64,000 nt of DNA from Rhizobium sp. FKL33 (GCF_005222915.1 NZ_STFX01000005.1:124001-188000), one strand, 5' to 3'; counted from the first letter of the stretch, positions 27,293 to 36,187 are shown. Notes: generated by a model not told the origin, from the letters alone. Numbers and translations are program-made.

Positions 27293-29140
27293 ATGGCGAA
27301 GACGATCCGGCTGACGATGGCGCAGGCCATCGTGCACTTCATGAAGGCGCAGAAGACGGTGATCGATGGCGAGACGCTGCCGATCTTCGGCGGGGTCTGG
27401 GCGATTTTCGGCCATGGCAATGTCGCCGGCATGGGCGAAGCGCTCTATCAGGTGCGCGACGAGCTTCCGACCTATCGCGCCCACAATGAGCAGGGCATGG
27501 CGCATGCCGCCGTCGCCTACGCCAAAGCGAGCTTCCGCCAGCGCTTCATGGCCTGTACGACCTCCATCGGCCCCGGCGCGCTCAATATGGTCACCGCCGC
27601 GGGCGTGGCGCATGTCAACCGCCTGCCGGTGCTGTTCCTGCCCGGCGACGTCTTCGCCAATCGCGCGCCCGATCCGGTGCTGCAGCAGATCGAGAATTTC
27701 GGCGACGCCACGGTCTCGGCCAACGACGCCTTCCGTCCGCTTTCGCGCTATTTCGATCGCATCACGCGTCCCGAGCAGATCATGCCGGCGCTGAAGCGCG
27801 CCATGCAGGTGCTGACCGATCCCGTCGATTGCGGCCCCGTCACCCTGTCGCTCTGCCAGGATGTGCAGGCCGAAGCCTTCGATTATCCCGAAAGCTTCTT
27901 CGCCGAGAAGATCTGGAGCTTCCGTCGCCCCCGTCCCGACGAGGACGAACTGGCGGCCGCCATCGCCGCGATCAAGTCGGCGAAGTCTCCGGTGATCATC
28001 GCCGGCGGCGGCGTGCTCTATTCGCGCGCGACCGAAGAGCTTAAGGCGTTCGCCGAGAAGACCGGCATTCCGGTCGCCGTCACCCAGGCCGGCAAGTCGG
28101 CGATCGACGAGCGCCATCCGCTGTCGATGGGTTCGATCGGCGTGACCGGCACGTCGGCTTCCAACGCGCTCGCCGAAGCCGCCGATCTGGTGATCGCGGT
28201 GGGCACGCGCATGCAGGATTTCACCACCGGCTCCTGGGCTCTGTTCAAGGATGAAGGCGCCCGCTTCCTCGGCCTCAACACTGCCGCTTTCGACGCCGGC
28301 AAGCACAATGCGCTGCCGCTGGTCGCCGACGCCAAGGTCGCGCTGACGGATCTGACCGCCGCGCTGTCCGGTTGGTCTGCGCCCGCAGCGCTCAAGGACA
28401 AGGCCGCCGCGCTGAAGGTCGAATGGATGAAGGCGGCGGAGAAGGCCATGGCGCCCGCCAACGCCCTGCCCTCGGATGCGCAGGTCATCGGCGCCGTCGC
28501 GCGCAATCGCGCCCACGAGAATTCCGTGCTGCTCTGCGCCGCAGGCGGCCTGCCGGGCGAACTCCACAAGCTGTGGCCCGCCACCAGCCCCGGCAGCTAC
28601 CATATGGAATACGGCTTTTCCTGCATGGGCTATGAGATCGCCGGCGGTCTCGGCGTCAAGATGGCGCGGCCGGACGCCGATGTCGTCGTCATGGTCGGCG
28701 ACGGCTCCTATATGATGCTCAACCAGGAACTCGCGACCTCGGTGATGATCGGCAAGAAGATCACCGTCGTGCTGCTCGACAACCGCGGTTATGGCTGCAT
28801 CAACCGGCTGCAGATGGGCACCGGCGGCGCCAACTTCAACAATCTCTTGAAAGACGCCTATCACGAGGTGATGCCGGACATCGATTTCGCCAAGCATGCG
28901 GAGGCGATGGGCGCAATCGCGCTCAAAGTCGCCTCGATTGCGGAGCTGGAGCAGGCGCTTGAAGACACAAAGGCCAATGATCGCACCACTGTGATCGTGA
29001 TCGACACCGACCCGTTGATCACCACCAAGGAAGGCGGTCACTGGTGGGATGTGGCTGTGCCCGAAGTCAGCCCGCGTCCTCAGGTCAACGACGCCCGCGC
29101 CGCCTATCTCAAGGCGCTCGCCGCCCAGCGCATCGGGTGA
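27293..29140 (+). CDS. iolD: IolD: 3D-(3,5/4)-trihydroxycyclohexane-1,2-dione hydrolase
   Basis: A 615-residue thiamine-diphosphate enzyme that opens the ring of the trione made by IolE. The N-terminal domain has the catalytic-glutamate type motif in YRAHNEQGMAHAAVAYAKAS, and the C-terminal ThDP/Mg site is GDGSYMMLNQELATS with the downstream Asn in LLDNRGYG. The start at 27293 has GGGAGG five bases upstream; an ATG five codons earlier is unlikely. It follows iolC by 138 bp, a gap containing a possible hairpin (about 27217-27240). Confidence 0.96.
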   Translation: MAKTIRLTMAQAIVHFMKAQKTVIDGETLPIFGGVWAIFGHGNVAGMGEALYQVRDELPTYRAHNEQGMAHAAVAYAKASFRQRFMACTTSIGPGALNMVTAAGVAHVNRLPVLFLPGDVFANRAPDPVLQQIENFGDATVSANDAFRPLSRYFDRITRPEQIMPALKRAMQVLTDPVDCGPVTLSLCQDVQAEAFDYPESFFAEKIWSFRRPRPDEDELAAAIAAIKSAKSPVIIAGGGVLYSRATEELKAFAEKTGIPVAVTQAGKSAIDERHPLSMGSIGVTGTSASNALAEAADLVIAVGTRMQDFTTGSWALFKDEGARFLGLNTAAFDAGKHNALPLVADAKVALTDLTAALSGWSAPAALKDKAAALKVEWMKAAEKAMAPANALPSDAQVIGAVARNRAHENSVLLCAAGGLPGELHKLWPATSPGSYHMEYGFSCMGYEIAGGLGVKMARPDADVVVMVGDGSYMMLNQELATSVMIGKKITVVLLDNRGYGCINRLQMGTGGANFNNLLKDAYHEVMPDIDFAKHAEAMGAIALKVASIAELEQALEDTKANDRTTVIVIDTDPLITTKEGGHWWDVAVPEVSPRPQVNDARAAYLKALAAQRIG

Positions 29141-29151
29141 CCGAACATTTT

Positions 29152-29180
29152 CGAGGCGCGAGACGCGCCTCGCTTCGTTT
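29152..29180 (+). terminator. Hairpin between iolD and iolE
   Basis: CGAGGCGCG-AGA-CGCGCCTCG is a perfect 9-bp stem followed by CTTCGTTT. Because iolE must still be expressed, it is more likely a partial terminator or an mRNA-stabilising/processing hairpin than a full stop. Confidence 0.4.
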
Positions 29181-29233
29181 CAATATCTTCCCGGACGCTG
29201 CAGGTCCGGACCAAGACACTGAGGAGACCTCTG

Positions 29234-30151
29234 ATGAAAGCCAAACTCGGCATGTCGCCCATCGCCTGGTGGAATGACGACCTTCCGGATCTCAGCGACG
29301 ACGTGTCGCTCGAGGAATGCCTGCGCCAGTCTCGCACCGCCGGCTTCACCGGCATGGAAAAGGGTCGCCGCTTTCCGGATGATCCCGACGTCATGCTGCC
29401 GATCCTGCGCGCCGCCGACGTGACGCTGTGCGGCGGCTGGTTTTCCGGCACGCTGACCATCGAGGATCTTTCGGCCAACAAGGACCGCATCGCGCCGATG
29501 ATCGAGCTGTTCAAGGCTGTGAACGCGCCCTGCATCGTCTATGGCGAAGTCGGTCTGTCGATCCAGGGCGATCGTTCCAAGCCGCTCGCCACCAAGCCGC
29601 GCCTGTCTGACGAGGAAATGAAGGTCTATGCCCGCAAGGTGACCGAGTTCGGCGAATGGTGCGCAGATCAGGGCATGCCGCTGTCCTACCATCACCATAT
29701 GGCGGCCGTGGTCGAGACCGAACCGGAGCTCGACGCCTTCATGAAGAACTCTGGCGAAGGCATTCCGCTGCTGCTCGACGCCGGCCATCTGGCATTCGCC
29801 GGCGGCGACGTGCTGCGCGCCATCGACAATCACCATGCCCGCATCAACCATGTGCATGTGAAAGACATCCGCCGCCCCGTTGTCGACGGTCTCGATCGCT
29901 CCAAGCAGTCCTTCCTCGACGCGGTGGCGCTCGGCGCTTTCACCGTGCCGGGCGACGGCTCGCTCGATTTCGGAGCCATCGTCAAGCGCTTCGCCGATTA
30001 CGGCTATGAAGGCTGGTTCGTGGTCGAAGCCGAGCAGGATCCGAAGAAGGCTCCGCCGCAGAAAATGGCCGAGATCGGCCATGCCGAACTGATGCGCGTG
30101 ATGACGGCGGCGGGCTATACGGTGGAAACCGAAGGCTTTCCGAAAGGCTGA
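29234..30151 (+). CDS. iolE: IolE: 2-keto-myo-inositol (inosose) dehydratase
   Basis: A 305-residue TIM-barrel enzyme of the xylose-isomerase-like family that removes water from 2-keto-myo-inositol. The start KLGMSPIAWWNDDLPDL, the conserved SYHHHMAAVVE, LLLDAGHLAFAG and HVHVKDIRR give the divalent metal ligands (Glu, Asp, His, Glu). GAGGAGA precedes the ATG. It sits in the iolC-D-E-B operon. Confidence 0.96.
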   Translation: MKAKLGMSPIAWWNDDLPDLSDDVSLEECLRQSRTAGFTGMEKGRRFPDDPDVMLPILRAADVTLCGGWFSGTLTIEDLSANKDRIAPMIELFKAVNAPCIVYGEVGLSIQGDRSKPLATKPRLSDEEMKVYARKVTEFGEWCADQGMPLSYHHHMAAVVETEPELDAFMKNSGEGIPLLLDAGHLAFAGGDVLRAIDNHHARINHVHVKDIRRPVVDGLDRSKQSFLDAVALGAFTVPGDGSLDFGAIVKRFADYGYEGWFVVEAEQDPKKAPPQKMAEIGHAELMRVMTAAGYTVETEGFPKG

Positions 30152-30187
30152 GCCCCTCGCCCGATCTGACAGACAGGAGTTATGACC

Positions 30188-30985
30188 ATGCCCAAACTGC
30201 TGGTGAAACCCAAGGCAAGCCACGGCCTCGTTCACGACGTCACGCCCGAAAGCGCGGGCTGGACCTATGTCGGCTTTTCGGTCTACCGGCTGAAGGCGGG
30301 AGAGACGGTCACCGAACAGACTGGCGACCGGGAAGCCTGCCTCGTCTGGCTGACCGGCAAGGGCAAGGCGTCCGCATCGGGACAAGAGTTCGGTGAAGTC
30401 GGCGAACGCATGAACGTGTTTGAAGGCGCGCCGCATGCGCTTTACGTGCAGAAGGATTCGTCCTGGTCGGTGACGGCGACAACCGATCTCGAACTCGCCG
30501 TCTGCACGGCCCCGGGCGGCGACGGCTTCAAGACCAGGCTGATCGGCCCGGGCACGCATCCGCAGTTCATCCGCGGCAAGGGCTCGAATGTCCGTCACGT
30601 GACCAACATCATGCCGGAAGACGACGGCGCGGCCGCCTCGCTTCTGGTGGTCGAGGTCATCACGCCTGCGGGCAACACCTCGTCCTATCCGTCGCACAAG
30701 CACGACCAGGACGACCTGCCCAATGAGAGCTTCCTGGAAGAAACCTATTACCACCGCCTCAACCCGCCGCAGGGCTTCGCCTTCCAGCGCGTCTATACCG
30801 ACGATCGCTCGCTCGACGAAGCCATGGCGGTGGAAAACGGCGATGTGACGCTGGTGCCGAAGGGGTATCACCCCTGCGCCACCATCCACGGCTATGACCT
30901 CTATTATCTCAACGTCATGGCGGGACCGAAGCGCGTGTGGAAATTCCACAACGCAAAAGAGCATGAATGGCTGCTCGCCACCTGA
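30188..30985 (+). CDS. iolB: IolB: 5-deoxy-glucuronate isomerase
   Basis: A 265-residue bicupin that converts 5-deoxyglucuronate to 5-dehydro-2-deoxygluconate, the IolC substrate. The family pattern is seen in NTSSYPSHKHD (metal-binding His), DLPNESFLEETYYHR and LVPKGYHPC. AGGAG is eight bases before ATG 30188 but only two before the ATG at 30182, so I chose the later one. It is the last gene of the operon; no terminator is visible before the following toxin-antitoxin promoter. Confidence 0.95.
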   Translation: MPKLLVKPKASHGLVHDVTPESAGWTYVGFSVYRLKAGETVTEQTGDREACLVWLTGKGKASASGQEFGEVGERMNVFEGAPHALYVQKDSSWSVTATTDLELAVCTAPGGDGFKTRLIGPGTHPQFIRGKGSNVRHVTNIMPEDDGAAASLLVVEVITPAGNTSSYPSHKHDQDDLPNESFLEETYYHRLNPPQGFAFQRVYTDDRSLDEAMAVENGDVTLVPKGYHPCATIHGYDLYYLNVMAGPKRVWKFHNAKEHEWLLAT

Positions 30986-30986
30986 C

Positions 30987-31018
30987 TTGACATTCCGTCT
31001 CCTTGGCTCATCTTTATG
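30987..31018 (+). promoter_or_regulatory. Candidate promoter of the Phd/VapC pair
   Basis: A consensus -35 TTGACA (30987-30992) starts two bases after the iolB stop. The -10 is unclear (CATCTT or TTTATG near 31009-31018). It lies 43 bp before the antitoxin ATG. Confidence 0.4.
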
Positions 31019-31034
31019 GACAAGGAGACCGGAA

Positions 31035-31271
31035 ATGAAGGTGACGATTGAGCAGGCGCAATCCGATCTCGCCCGCCTTATCGAAGAGGCCGCCGAGACG
31101 GGACAGGATGTGACCATCGCGGACGGCGACAGGCCGGTCGCGACGATTGTGCCTTGGCCGAAGAAGCGGAAGTTCCAGTTGGGCATTCTCAAAGATCAGC
31201 TCAAAGGCGACGCGCCGGACTTTCTTGAGCCAATGAGCGAAGAAGAGTTGAGGCTCTGGGAAGGCGGTTGA
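31035..31271 (+). CDS. Phd/YefM-type antitoxin
   Basis: A 78-residue antitoxin. The N-terminal Phd fold has VTIEQAQSDLARLIEEAAETG and VTIADGDRPVATIVP, the classic pattern. The C-terminal part (DFLEPMSEEELRLWEGG) neutralises the toxin. AAGGAGA precedes the ATG; its stop overlaps the toxin start by one base (TGATG). Confidence 0.9.
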   Translation: MKVTIEQAQSDLARLIEEAAETGQDVTIADGDRPVATIVPWPKKRKFQLGILKDQLKGDAPDFLEPMSEEELRLWEGG

Positions 31272-31672
31272 TGGCGTCTTACCTGCTGGATACCCATGTG
31301 TGGGCATGGGCCATCAATCTGGATCGGCGGTTACCGGGCAACATCGCAGCTATTATTCTGGACGCTGATATTATTTATGTCAGCGCGATTTCCGTCTATG
31401 AAATCTGCCAGAAAGTTCGAATCGGAAAATGGCCTGAGATGGAGCCGTTCACCGACCGTCTCTCGGAGCTTGCCGTCAATCAGGGCGGACGGATTATTGA
31501 CCTCAATCCCAGCATTGCTCGAAGCGCCGGCCTGCTCGATTGGGACCATCGCGACCCTTTCGATCGCATGCTCGCCGCGACGGCGCTGGAGATGGGACTG
31601 CCCATCCTGTCCGCCGACAGCGCGTTCGACGGACTTGCTGACAGACAAGCCTGGCCGGGGCGCGTATGGTAA
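31271..31672 (+). CDS. VapC-type PIN-domain ribonuclease toxin
   Basis: A 133-residue PIN nuclease that likely cleaves RNA unless bound by its antitoxin. The acidic metal-binding residues are all present: Asp in YLLDTHVWAW, Glu in SAISVYEICQK, Asp in DHRDPFDRMLAATA and Asp in ILSADSAFD. It belongs to the subgroup paired with Phd-type antitoxins. It is translationally coupled to the antitoxin. Confidence 0.92.
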   Translation: MASYLLDTHVWAWAINLDRRLPGNIAAIILDADIIYVSAISVYEICQKVRIGKWPEMEPFTDRLSELAVNQGGRIIDLNPSIARSAGLLDWDHRDPFDRMLAATALEMGLPILSADSAFDGLADRQAWPGRVW

Positions 31673-31823
31673 AGCATCGTCAACCATTCTGAACTTGCAA
31701 CCTGTCCCGCAATGGCCCAGTCGCCCTCAGAAACACGCGATTCGATAGAATTTTAGCGATCTGCTTGAACCTCCCGCAACCTGGCGATGCTATTGTCATC
31801 TTCAACCAGAAAGGAGGATGACG

Positions 31824-32195
31824 ATGCAAATCCGGGAGTTCAAAAACTTCAACGACGTGCTGATGATCCAGAATCCGAAGCGCAGCTTCAAGATGCATAA
31901 GATCGACCGGCCCGGCACCATTATCCCCGTCGCGCCGCATCTCCAGATCAAAAAGAAATACAACACCTTGATCGAGAGCATCTCTTGCGGAGGCGCGCTT
32001 CTTAACTTCAGCCCCTATATCGATCTGCCACGGAACTTCTTCCTGGTCATCATGGGATCTACAGAGGAAATCGGCTCGACCATGGTGCGTCGCGAGAAGG
32101 ACCGCATGATGATCAAGTTCAATATGTTCCTCGACGCAGGCTATCTACAGACGATCGTCGGCGGCGCCTCACTGGAAGAACTGGAAGCCATCTGA
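31824..32195 (+). CDS. PilZ-like domain protein, divergent motif
   Basis: A 123-residue single-domain protein with a PilZ-like core: KIDRPGTIIPVAP, then IESISCGGALLNF and a barrel. The c-di-GMP-binding [D/N]xSxxG motif reads SISCGG, lacking the acidic/Asn residue, and a proper RxxxR is missing, so ligand binding is doubtful. AAGGAGG is six bases before ATG 31824; the ATG at 31818 is too close to it. It stands alone with its own terminator, and a second PilZ gene follows. Confidence 0.7.
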   Translation: MQIREFKNFNDVLMIQNPKRSFKMHKIDRPGTIIPVAPHLQIKKKYNTLIESISCGGALLNFSPYIDLPRNFFLVIMGSTEEIGSTMVRREKDRMMIKFNMFLDAGYLQTIVGGASLEELEAI

Positions 32196-32219
32196 TCGAC
32201 GTCTCCATCTGAAATCGCA

Positions 32220-32242
32220 AGGGCCGCCTCGAGCGGCCCTTT
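32220..32242 (+). terminator. Terminator after the first PilZ gene
   Basis: AGGGCCGC-CTCGA-GCGGCCCT, an 8-bp perfect stem followed by TT. The T-tract is short. Confidence 0.6.
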
Positions 32243-32404
32243 GCATGACTGCGTCTCTAAATGCGTTGCATTTTTGTCCAAGCCTCCCGAAAGTAGACAG
32301 CCCGATACGCCAAAATCCGGATTCGTTAAAATTCTAATACCGGGATTGAGCCGGATTAAACATTTGAGGTGGAATGTGGGCACATGGAAACAAGGAGTGT
32401 GTCC

Positions 32405-32797
32405 ATGGCTGTAGGCGCAGAAGCGACGATCAGCACTGTTCATGTAGAGCAGGGCCTGGAAGCAAAGAAATTCGAACGGTTCATCGTCAACCGACCCGGT
32501 GTGGTCTATTCGGTCCTTCCCGGACTGGCGGGGCTCTCTCCGCGATCCTGTCAGGTGGTGGATATTTCACGCGGCGGCGCCTGCGTGCAGATGTTCACGA
32601 CGATCGGGCTGCCCGATCACTATTATCTCTCGTTTGCGGGGCTTGCGATCCGCATCGGCTGCGCGGAGGTTCACCGCCTCGATGGCCGCGTCGGCGTGCG
32701 TTTCATCAAGCCGCTGCCCGAGGGTCTGCTGTCGAAAATCGTGCGCGGCGACTTCATGGCGGGCGACAATCTTCCCGGACGCGTCCGTTTTCAATAG
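32405..32797 (+). CDS. PilZ domain protein
   Basis: A 130-residue single PilZ domain. VVDISRGGACVQM supplies the DxSxxG motif. The arginine motif upstream is RFIVNR, one residue longer than the usual RxxxR, so c-di-GMP binding is likely but not certain. AAGGAG lies seven bases before ATG 32405; upstream in-frame GTG 32369 and ATG 32384 are possible starts. No output domain is attached, so it would act by contacting a partner. Confidence 0.78.
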   Translation: MAVGAEATISTVHVEQGLEAKKFERFIVNRPGVVYSVLPGLAGLSPRSCQVVDISRGGACVQMFTTIGLPDHYYLSFAGLAIRIGCAEVHRLDGRVGVRFIKPLPEGLLSKIVRGDFMAGDNLPGRVRFQ

Positions 32798-32832
32798 GGT
32801 ATTCCCGATCATGAATCGGGGCGTCCAAACCT

Positions 32833-33945
32833 ATGCCAACCTTCGACTATTTCACACCGCTCGTCCGCGACCTTCCGGCCACAATTCCTTTCGTCGGGCC
32901 GGAAGCCATCGAGCGAAACCGCAACCTCCCGGTCAAGGCGCGGATCGGCGCCAATGAAAACGGCTTCGGCCCATCGCCGCGCGTGAAGGCGGCGATGGCT
33001 GTGGCGATCGAGGAGAGCTGGAAATACTCGGATCCCGACAATTTCGCGCTGCGCGAGGCGCTGGCGAACCATCTCGGCGTCAATCGCCATGAGATCAATG
33101 TCGGCGAAGGCATCGACGGCCTGCTCGGCGAAATCGTCCGGATGACGATCGAAAAAGGCATGGCGGTCGTCACTTCGCTCGGCGGCTATCCCACCTTCAA
33201 CTATCATGTGAACGGTTATGGCGGCCGCCTGGTCACCGTCCCCTACAAGGACGACAAGGAGGATCTCGACGGTCTTCTCGACGCGGTGAAGCGCGAGAAA
33301 GCCCGGCTCGTCTATTTCGCCAATCCCGACAATCCCATGGGAAGCTGGCACAGCGCCGAGGCGGTTCTGGCTTTCGCCCGCGCCATCCCCGAGGAAACGC
33401 TGCTGATCCTCGACGAGGCCTATGGCGAAACCGCGCCGGAAGGCGTGCAGCCCGCCAACAACGCGCTGCTCGACCGGCCGAACGTGATCCGCACCCGCAC
33501 CTTCTCCAAGGCTTATGGGCTGGCGGGCGCGCGTATTGGCTATGTCATCGCCGCGCGCGGCACGGCGCAGTCCTTCGACAAGATCCGCAATCACTTCGGC
33601 ATGAACCGGGTCGGCGTCGCAGGCGCGATCGCCGCGCTGGCGGATCAGGATTATCTCGCAGAGACTTTGGACAAGATCGCCGGCGCCCGGGCCAGGATCG
33701 GCGTCATCGCCCGCGCCAACGGTCTTTTGCCCCTGCCCTCGGCCACCAATTTCGTTGCGATCGATTGCCATCGCGACGGCGCCTGTGCGCGCGCGATTGT
33801 CGATGGCCTGATGGAGGAAGGCGTGTTCATCCGCATGCCCGGGGTCGCGCCGCTCAACCGCTGCATCCGCGTCAGCGTGGGGCCGGACAGCGATCTCGAT
33901 CTGTTCGAACAGGCGCTGCCAAAGGTGTTGGCAAAAATCGGCTGA
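32833..33945 (+). CDS. Class I/II aminotransferase, histidinol-phosphate aminotransferase-like
   Basis: A 370-residue PLP enzyme of fold type I. The PLP lysine lies in RTFSKAYGLAGARIGY, with FANPDNPMGSW and LLILDEAYGE as cofactor contacts and RIGANENGFGPSP near the start, as in HisC relatives. HisC makes histidinol phosphate, but in rhizobia several paralogues exist and this one has no his neighbours, so the substrate could be an aromatic or other amino acid. No strong ribosome binding site precedes the ATG. Confidence 0.8.
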   Translation: MPTFDYFTPLVRDLPATIPFVGPEAIERNRNLPVKARIGANENGFGPSPRVKAAMAVAIEESWKYSDPDNFALREALANHLGVNRHEINVGEGIDGLLGEIVRMTIEKGMAVVTSLGGYPTFNYHVNGYGGRLVTVPYKDDKEDLDGLLDAVKREKARLVYFANPDNPMGSWHSAEAVLAFARAIPEETLLILDEAYGETAPEGVQPANNALLDRPNVIRTRTFSKAYGLAGARIGYVIAARGTAQSFDKIRNHFGMNRVGVAGAIAALADQDYLAETLDKIAGARARIGVIARANGLLPLPSATNFVAIDCHRDGACARAIVDGLMEEGVFIRMPGVAPLNRCIRVSVGPDSDLDLFEQALPKVLAKIG

Positions 33946-33956
33946 GACGAAACAAA

Positions 33957-33991
33957 GAAAAAGCCGCGGCGCTTGGGAGCGGTCGCGGCTT
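33957..33991 (-). terminator. Terminator of the small Sel1-like gene
   Basis: AAGCCGCG and CGCGGCTT pair around a 15-nt loop. On the minus strand TTTTTC follows, suiting the gene at 34062-34325; the plus-strand side is less T-rich but may also serve the aminotransferase. Confidence 0.6.
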
Positions 33992-34061
33992 CAATATCTT
34001 GCTGCGTAAACCGCAGTCTTCGTCTTCACGTCTTTTGTAGTGAGCGGCATCAGGATGACGA

Positions 34062-34325
34062 TCAGTGCATCGTCATCCATTCGCGGGCGGCGCGCAGGGC
34101 GCGGGCCAGTTCCATCTTGGTCATGCTCGGGGTCAGTTCGGCGCGCAGCATGGCGGCGCGTTCGGAGCCCTTGATCGCAGCGATATTGAGCCACTTATGC
34201 GCAGCGACCAGATCGATATCGCAGCCCTGGCCCGTGGCGTACATCAGGCCCATGTCGCAGAAAATGTCGGCCTGGCTTTCGCCGCCCATAGCCGAATTCG
34301 AGATGTTCATATCATAACGCGCCAT
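34062..34325 (-). CDS. Small Sel1-like repeat protein
   Basis: An 87-residue soluble protein. FCDMGLMYATGQGCDIDLVAAHKWLNIAA is one Sel1-type helical repeat, followed by a helical tail (ARALRAAREWM). I recognise the shape from small conserved rhizobial proteins of unknown role, probably protein-protein contacts. ATG 34325 follows AGGGAC; an ATG 11 codons upstream is possible. Confidence 0.75.
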   Translation of the reverse strand: MARYDMNISNSAMGGESQADIFCDMGLMYATGQGCDIDLVAAHKWLNIAAIKGSERAAMLRAELTPSMTKMELARALRAAREWMTMH

Positions 34326-34773
34326 TGTCTTTGTCCCTGTTACAGACGTTGTTTTCATTTCACCCTGTTTTGCCTTGCATGAAGGCCGGACTGCGCTTGC
34401 CTATTCTTTCCGATCGCTCGGCGCTTTCCGTTTTTCGGCGGCGTTTACTGCCGTCCTTGTTATGGCTCTACTATGCAGGAGGGCTTTGAAAATTCACCTA
34501 AAATGCATCCTTAATTTGCAGCAAACGAAATCCGAACAGCTGGTAAACTTATGTTTTCTTTAAGTATCCAACCGCCTGCCCTTCTCGGCAAACGCGGAAA
34601 ACTTTACGAAAATTTCAGCCTGCGGTTTTAATCGCCCCGTAACCATGCAAATCGATCGCGACCATCCGGGCAATGCGATTGCTGCTCAGATTCCTGTTTC
34701 CTTGTCGAAAATTCGACGCTACGAATTTGAATGACAAAGCCTTTTGGACGGCTTTGCAGACTGGGAGGATGAG
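34326..34773. other. Intergenic region, AT-rich, no gene supported
   Basis: Divergent promoter region between the Sel1-like gene and the DUF2147 gene. A 62-codon frame at 34375-34563 has no recognisable features. Around 34490-34640 the sequence is AT-rich. I see no convincing hairpin or repeat. Confidence 0.45.
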
Positions 34774-35109
34774 ATGCACAGACTATTGACGGCCCTTGTG
34801 ATCATAGCGTCGGCAGGCGCGGCTTTTGCCGCAGAACCGATCGAGGGCAACTGGAAAACCAAAAGCGGGGAAACGGCGGCAATCGCCAAATGCGGCGGCG
34901 CCTATTGCGTCACGTTGAAGACGGGAAAATATGCAGGCAAGCGCATCGGCAAGATGTCGGGAACCGGCGCTGATTACGAGGGTGAAATCACCGATCCAGC
35001 CGAAGACAAAACCTATTCCGGCTATGCGACGGTGTCAGGCGCTTCAATGAAGCTGAAAGGCTGCGTGATGGGCGTGTTCTGCAAGTCGCAGACCTGGACC
35101 AGGCTCTAA
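34774..35109 (+). CDS. DUF2147 family secreted protein
   Basis: A 111-residue protein with a signal peptide (MHRLLTALVIIASAGAAFAA). The mature part has the DUF2147 pattern: IEGNWKTKSGETAAI, YCVTLKTGKYAGKRIG, TYSGYATVSG and LKGCVMGVFCKSQTW. It should be a small periplasmic lipocalin-like barrel; function unknown. Four cysteines could form two disulfides. GGGAGG lies seven bases before ATG 34774. Confidence 0.88.
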   Translation: MHRLLTALVIIASAGAAFAAEPIEGNWKTKSGETAAIAKCGGAYCVTLKTGKYAGKRIGKMSGTGADYEGEITDPAEDKTYSGYATVSGASMKLKGCVMGVFCKSQTWTRL

Positions 35110-35129
35110 ACAAGCAACAGAGACGACGA

Positions 35130-35158
35130 GGGCGGCCCCGCCTGGGAGCCGCCCTTTT
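35130..35158 (+). terminator. Terminator of the DUF2147 gene
   Basis: GGGCGGC and GCCGCCC pair around an 11-nt loop and are followed by TTTT, 20 bp after the stop. Confidence 0.75.
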
Positions 35159-35163
35159 GTTGA

Positions 35164-35865
35164 TCAGCGCGCGCGCTGACCAAACAGGATTTTCTGGGCT
35201 TCCTTGTCTTCGGCGAGATTGGCCTGCCGCTCCCGCTCTTCCTTACCGACCGCAATGCCCTTGAGAACGGCCGGACGCTGATGCAGGCGCTCGAACCAGG
35301 CCTTGAGATGCGGGAAATCGTCGAGATCCTGCCCCTGGTTCTTGTGAGGGATCACCCAGCCGATACAGGCCATGTCGGCGGTCGAATAGTCGCCGGCGAG
35401 ATAATCGCGATCGGCGAGCCGCTTATTCATGACGCCATAAAGACGATTGACCTCATTGGTGTAACGGTCGATGCCGTACTGGATCTTTTCCGGCGCATAA
35501 TTGCGGAAATGATGCGCCTGCCCGGCCATCGGGCCGAGACCGCCCATCTGCCAGAACAGCCATTGATCCACCTCGACGCGGGCGCGTTCATCGGCGGGAT
35601 AGAACTTGCCGAACTTTCGGCCAAGATATTGCAGGATGGCGCCGGATTCGAACACCGATATCGGCGCGCCGCCAGGGCCGTCGGGATCGACGATCGCCGG
35701 CATGCGATTGTTGGGCGCGATGGCCAGGAAAGACGGCTCGAACTGCTCGCCCTTGGAAATATTGATGTATTTGATCTGGTAGGGCGCTTCGAGCTCCTCC
35801 AGCATGATGGTGATTTTCCAACCGTTCGGCGTCGGCCAGTAATAGAGGTCTATGGGCGCGGACAT
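35164..35865 (-). CDS. Glutathione S-transferase, YfcG/Ure2p-like (Nu class)
   Basis: A 233-residue cytosolic enzyme. The thioredoxin-like N-terminal domain (about 1-90) has DLYYWPTPNGWKITIMLEE and the glutathione-binding FESGAILQYL; the helical domain has WLFWQMGGLGPMAGQAHHF. These blocks follow E. coli YfcG closely, an enzyme with disulfide-bond reductase activity toward glutathionylated substrates. AGGAGA precedes the ATG. It stands alone, converging on the DUF2147 gene. Confidence 0.9.
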   Translation of the reverse strand: MSAPIDLYYWPTPNGWKITIMLEELEAPYQIKYINISKGEQFEPSFLAIAPNNRMPAIVDPDGPGGAPISVFESGAILQYLGRKFGKFYPADERARVEVDQWLFWQMGGLGPMAGQAHHFRNYAPEKIQYGIDRYTNEVNRLYGVMNKRLADRDYLAGDYSTADMACIGWVIPHKNQGQDLDDFPHLKAWFERLHQRPAVLKGIAVGKEERERQANLAEDKEAQKILFGQRAR

Positions 35866-36019
35866 GGGCGTCTCCTTGATGGGAATGACGGAAGGTAGTG
35901 TCTGGGTTAACGGCCGGCAACCACTCTGAACTGAAAATGAATGCTGAGGTCAGCGCGGGTTCAGTCCCGTCTGGTTAGGGTTTGCCTCATAGACAACGCC
36001 TGTGGGAGAAACGCCTGAC

Positions 36020-36187
36020 ATGAATGCGATCATGATGCGCCGCTTTGCGATCATCTGCCTCGGGGCCGCCCTGTTCGCGCTGGGACTGCAGATCGTCGTC
36101 GAACATCACTCGCGCGCGCCGCATCTCGCTCAGTTCGGGGGCCATGCCTGCTCAAACCCGCTGAATCCCAGCTGCGGGATCCGGTGA
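36020..36187 (+). CDS. Small membrane-anchored protein
   Basis: A 55-residue frame with one N-terminal helix (RRFAIICLGAALFALGLQIVV) and a short tail with two cysteines (HACSNPLNPSCGIR). GGGAG lies 11 bases before ATG 36020, which is rather far. I recognise no family. The hydrophobic helix and tail suggest a real small protein, but it may be noise. Confidence 0.4.
   Translation: MNAIMMRRFAIICLGAALFALGLQIVVEHHSRAPHLAQFGGHACSNPLNPSCGIR

Noticed and set aside
26555-29041. 828-codon minus-strand frame opposite iolC and iolD
   Set aside because: Antisense shadow with shadow-like composition; the plus strand has full iol enzymes with motifs and ribosome binding sites.
29180-31192. 670-codon minus-strand frame opposite iolE, iolB and the antitoxin
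   Set aside because: It spans several real genes and lacks any recognisable domain.
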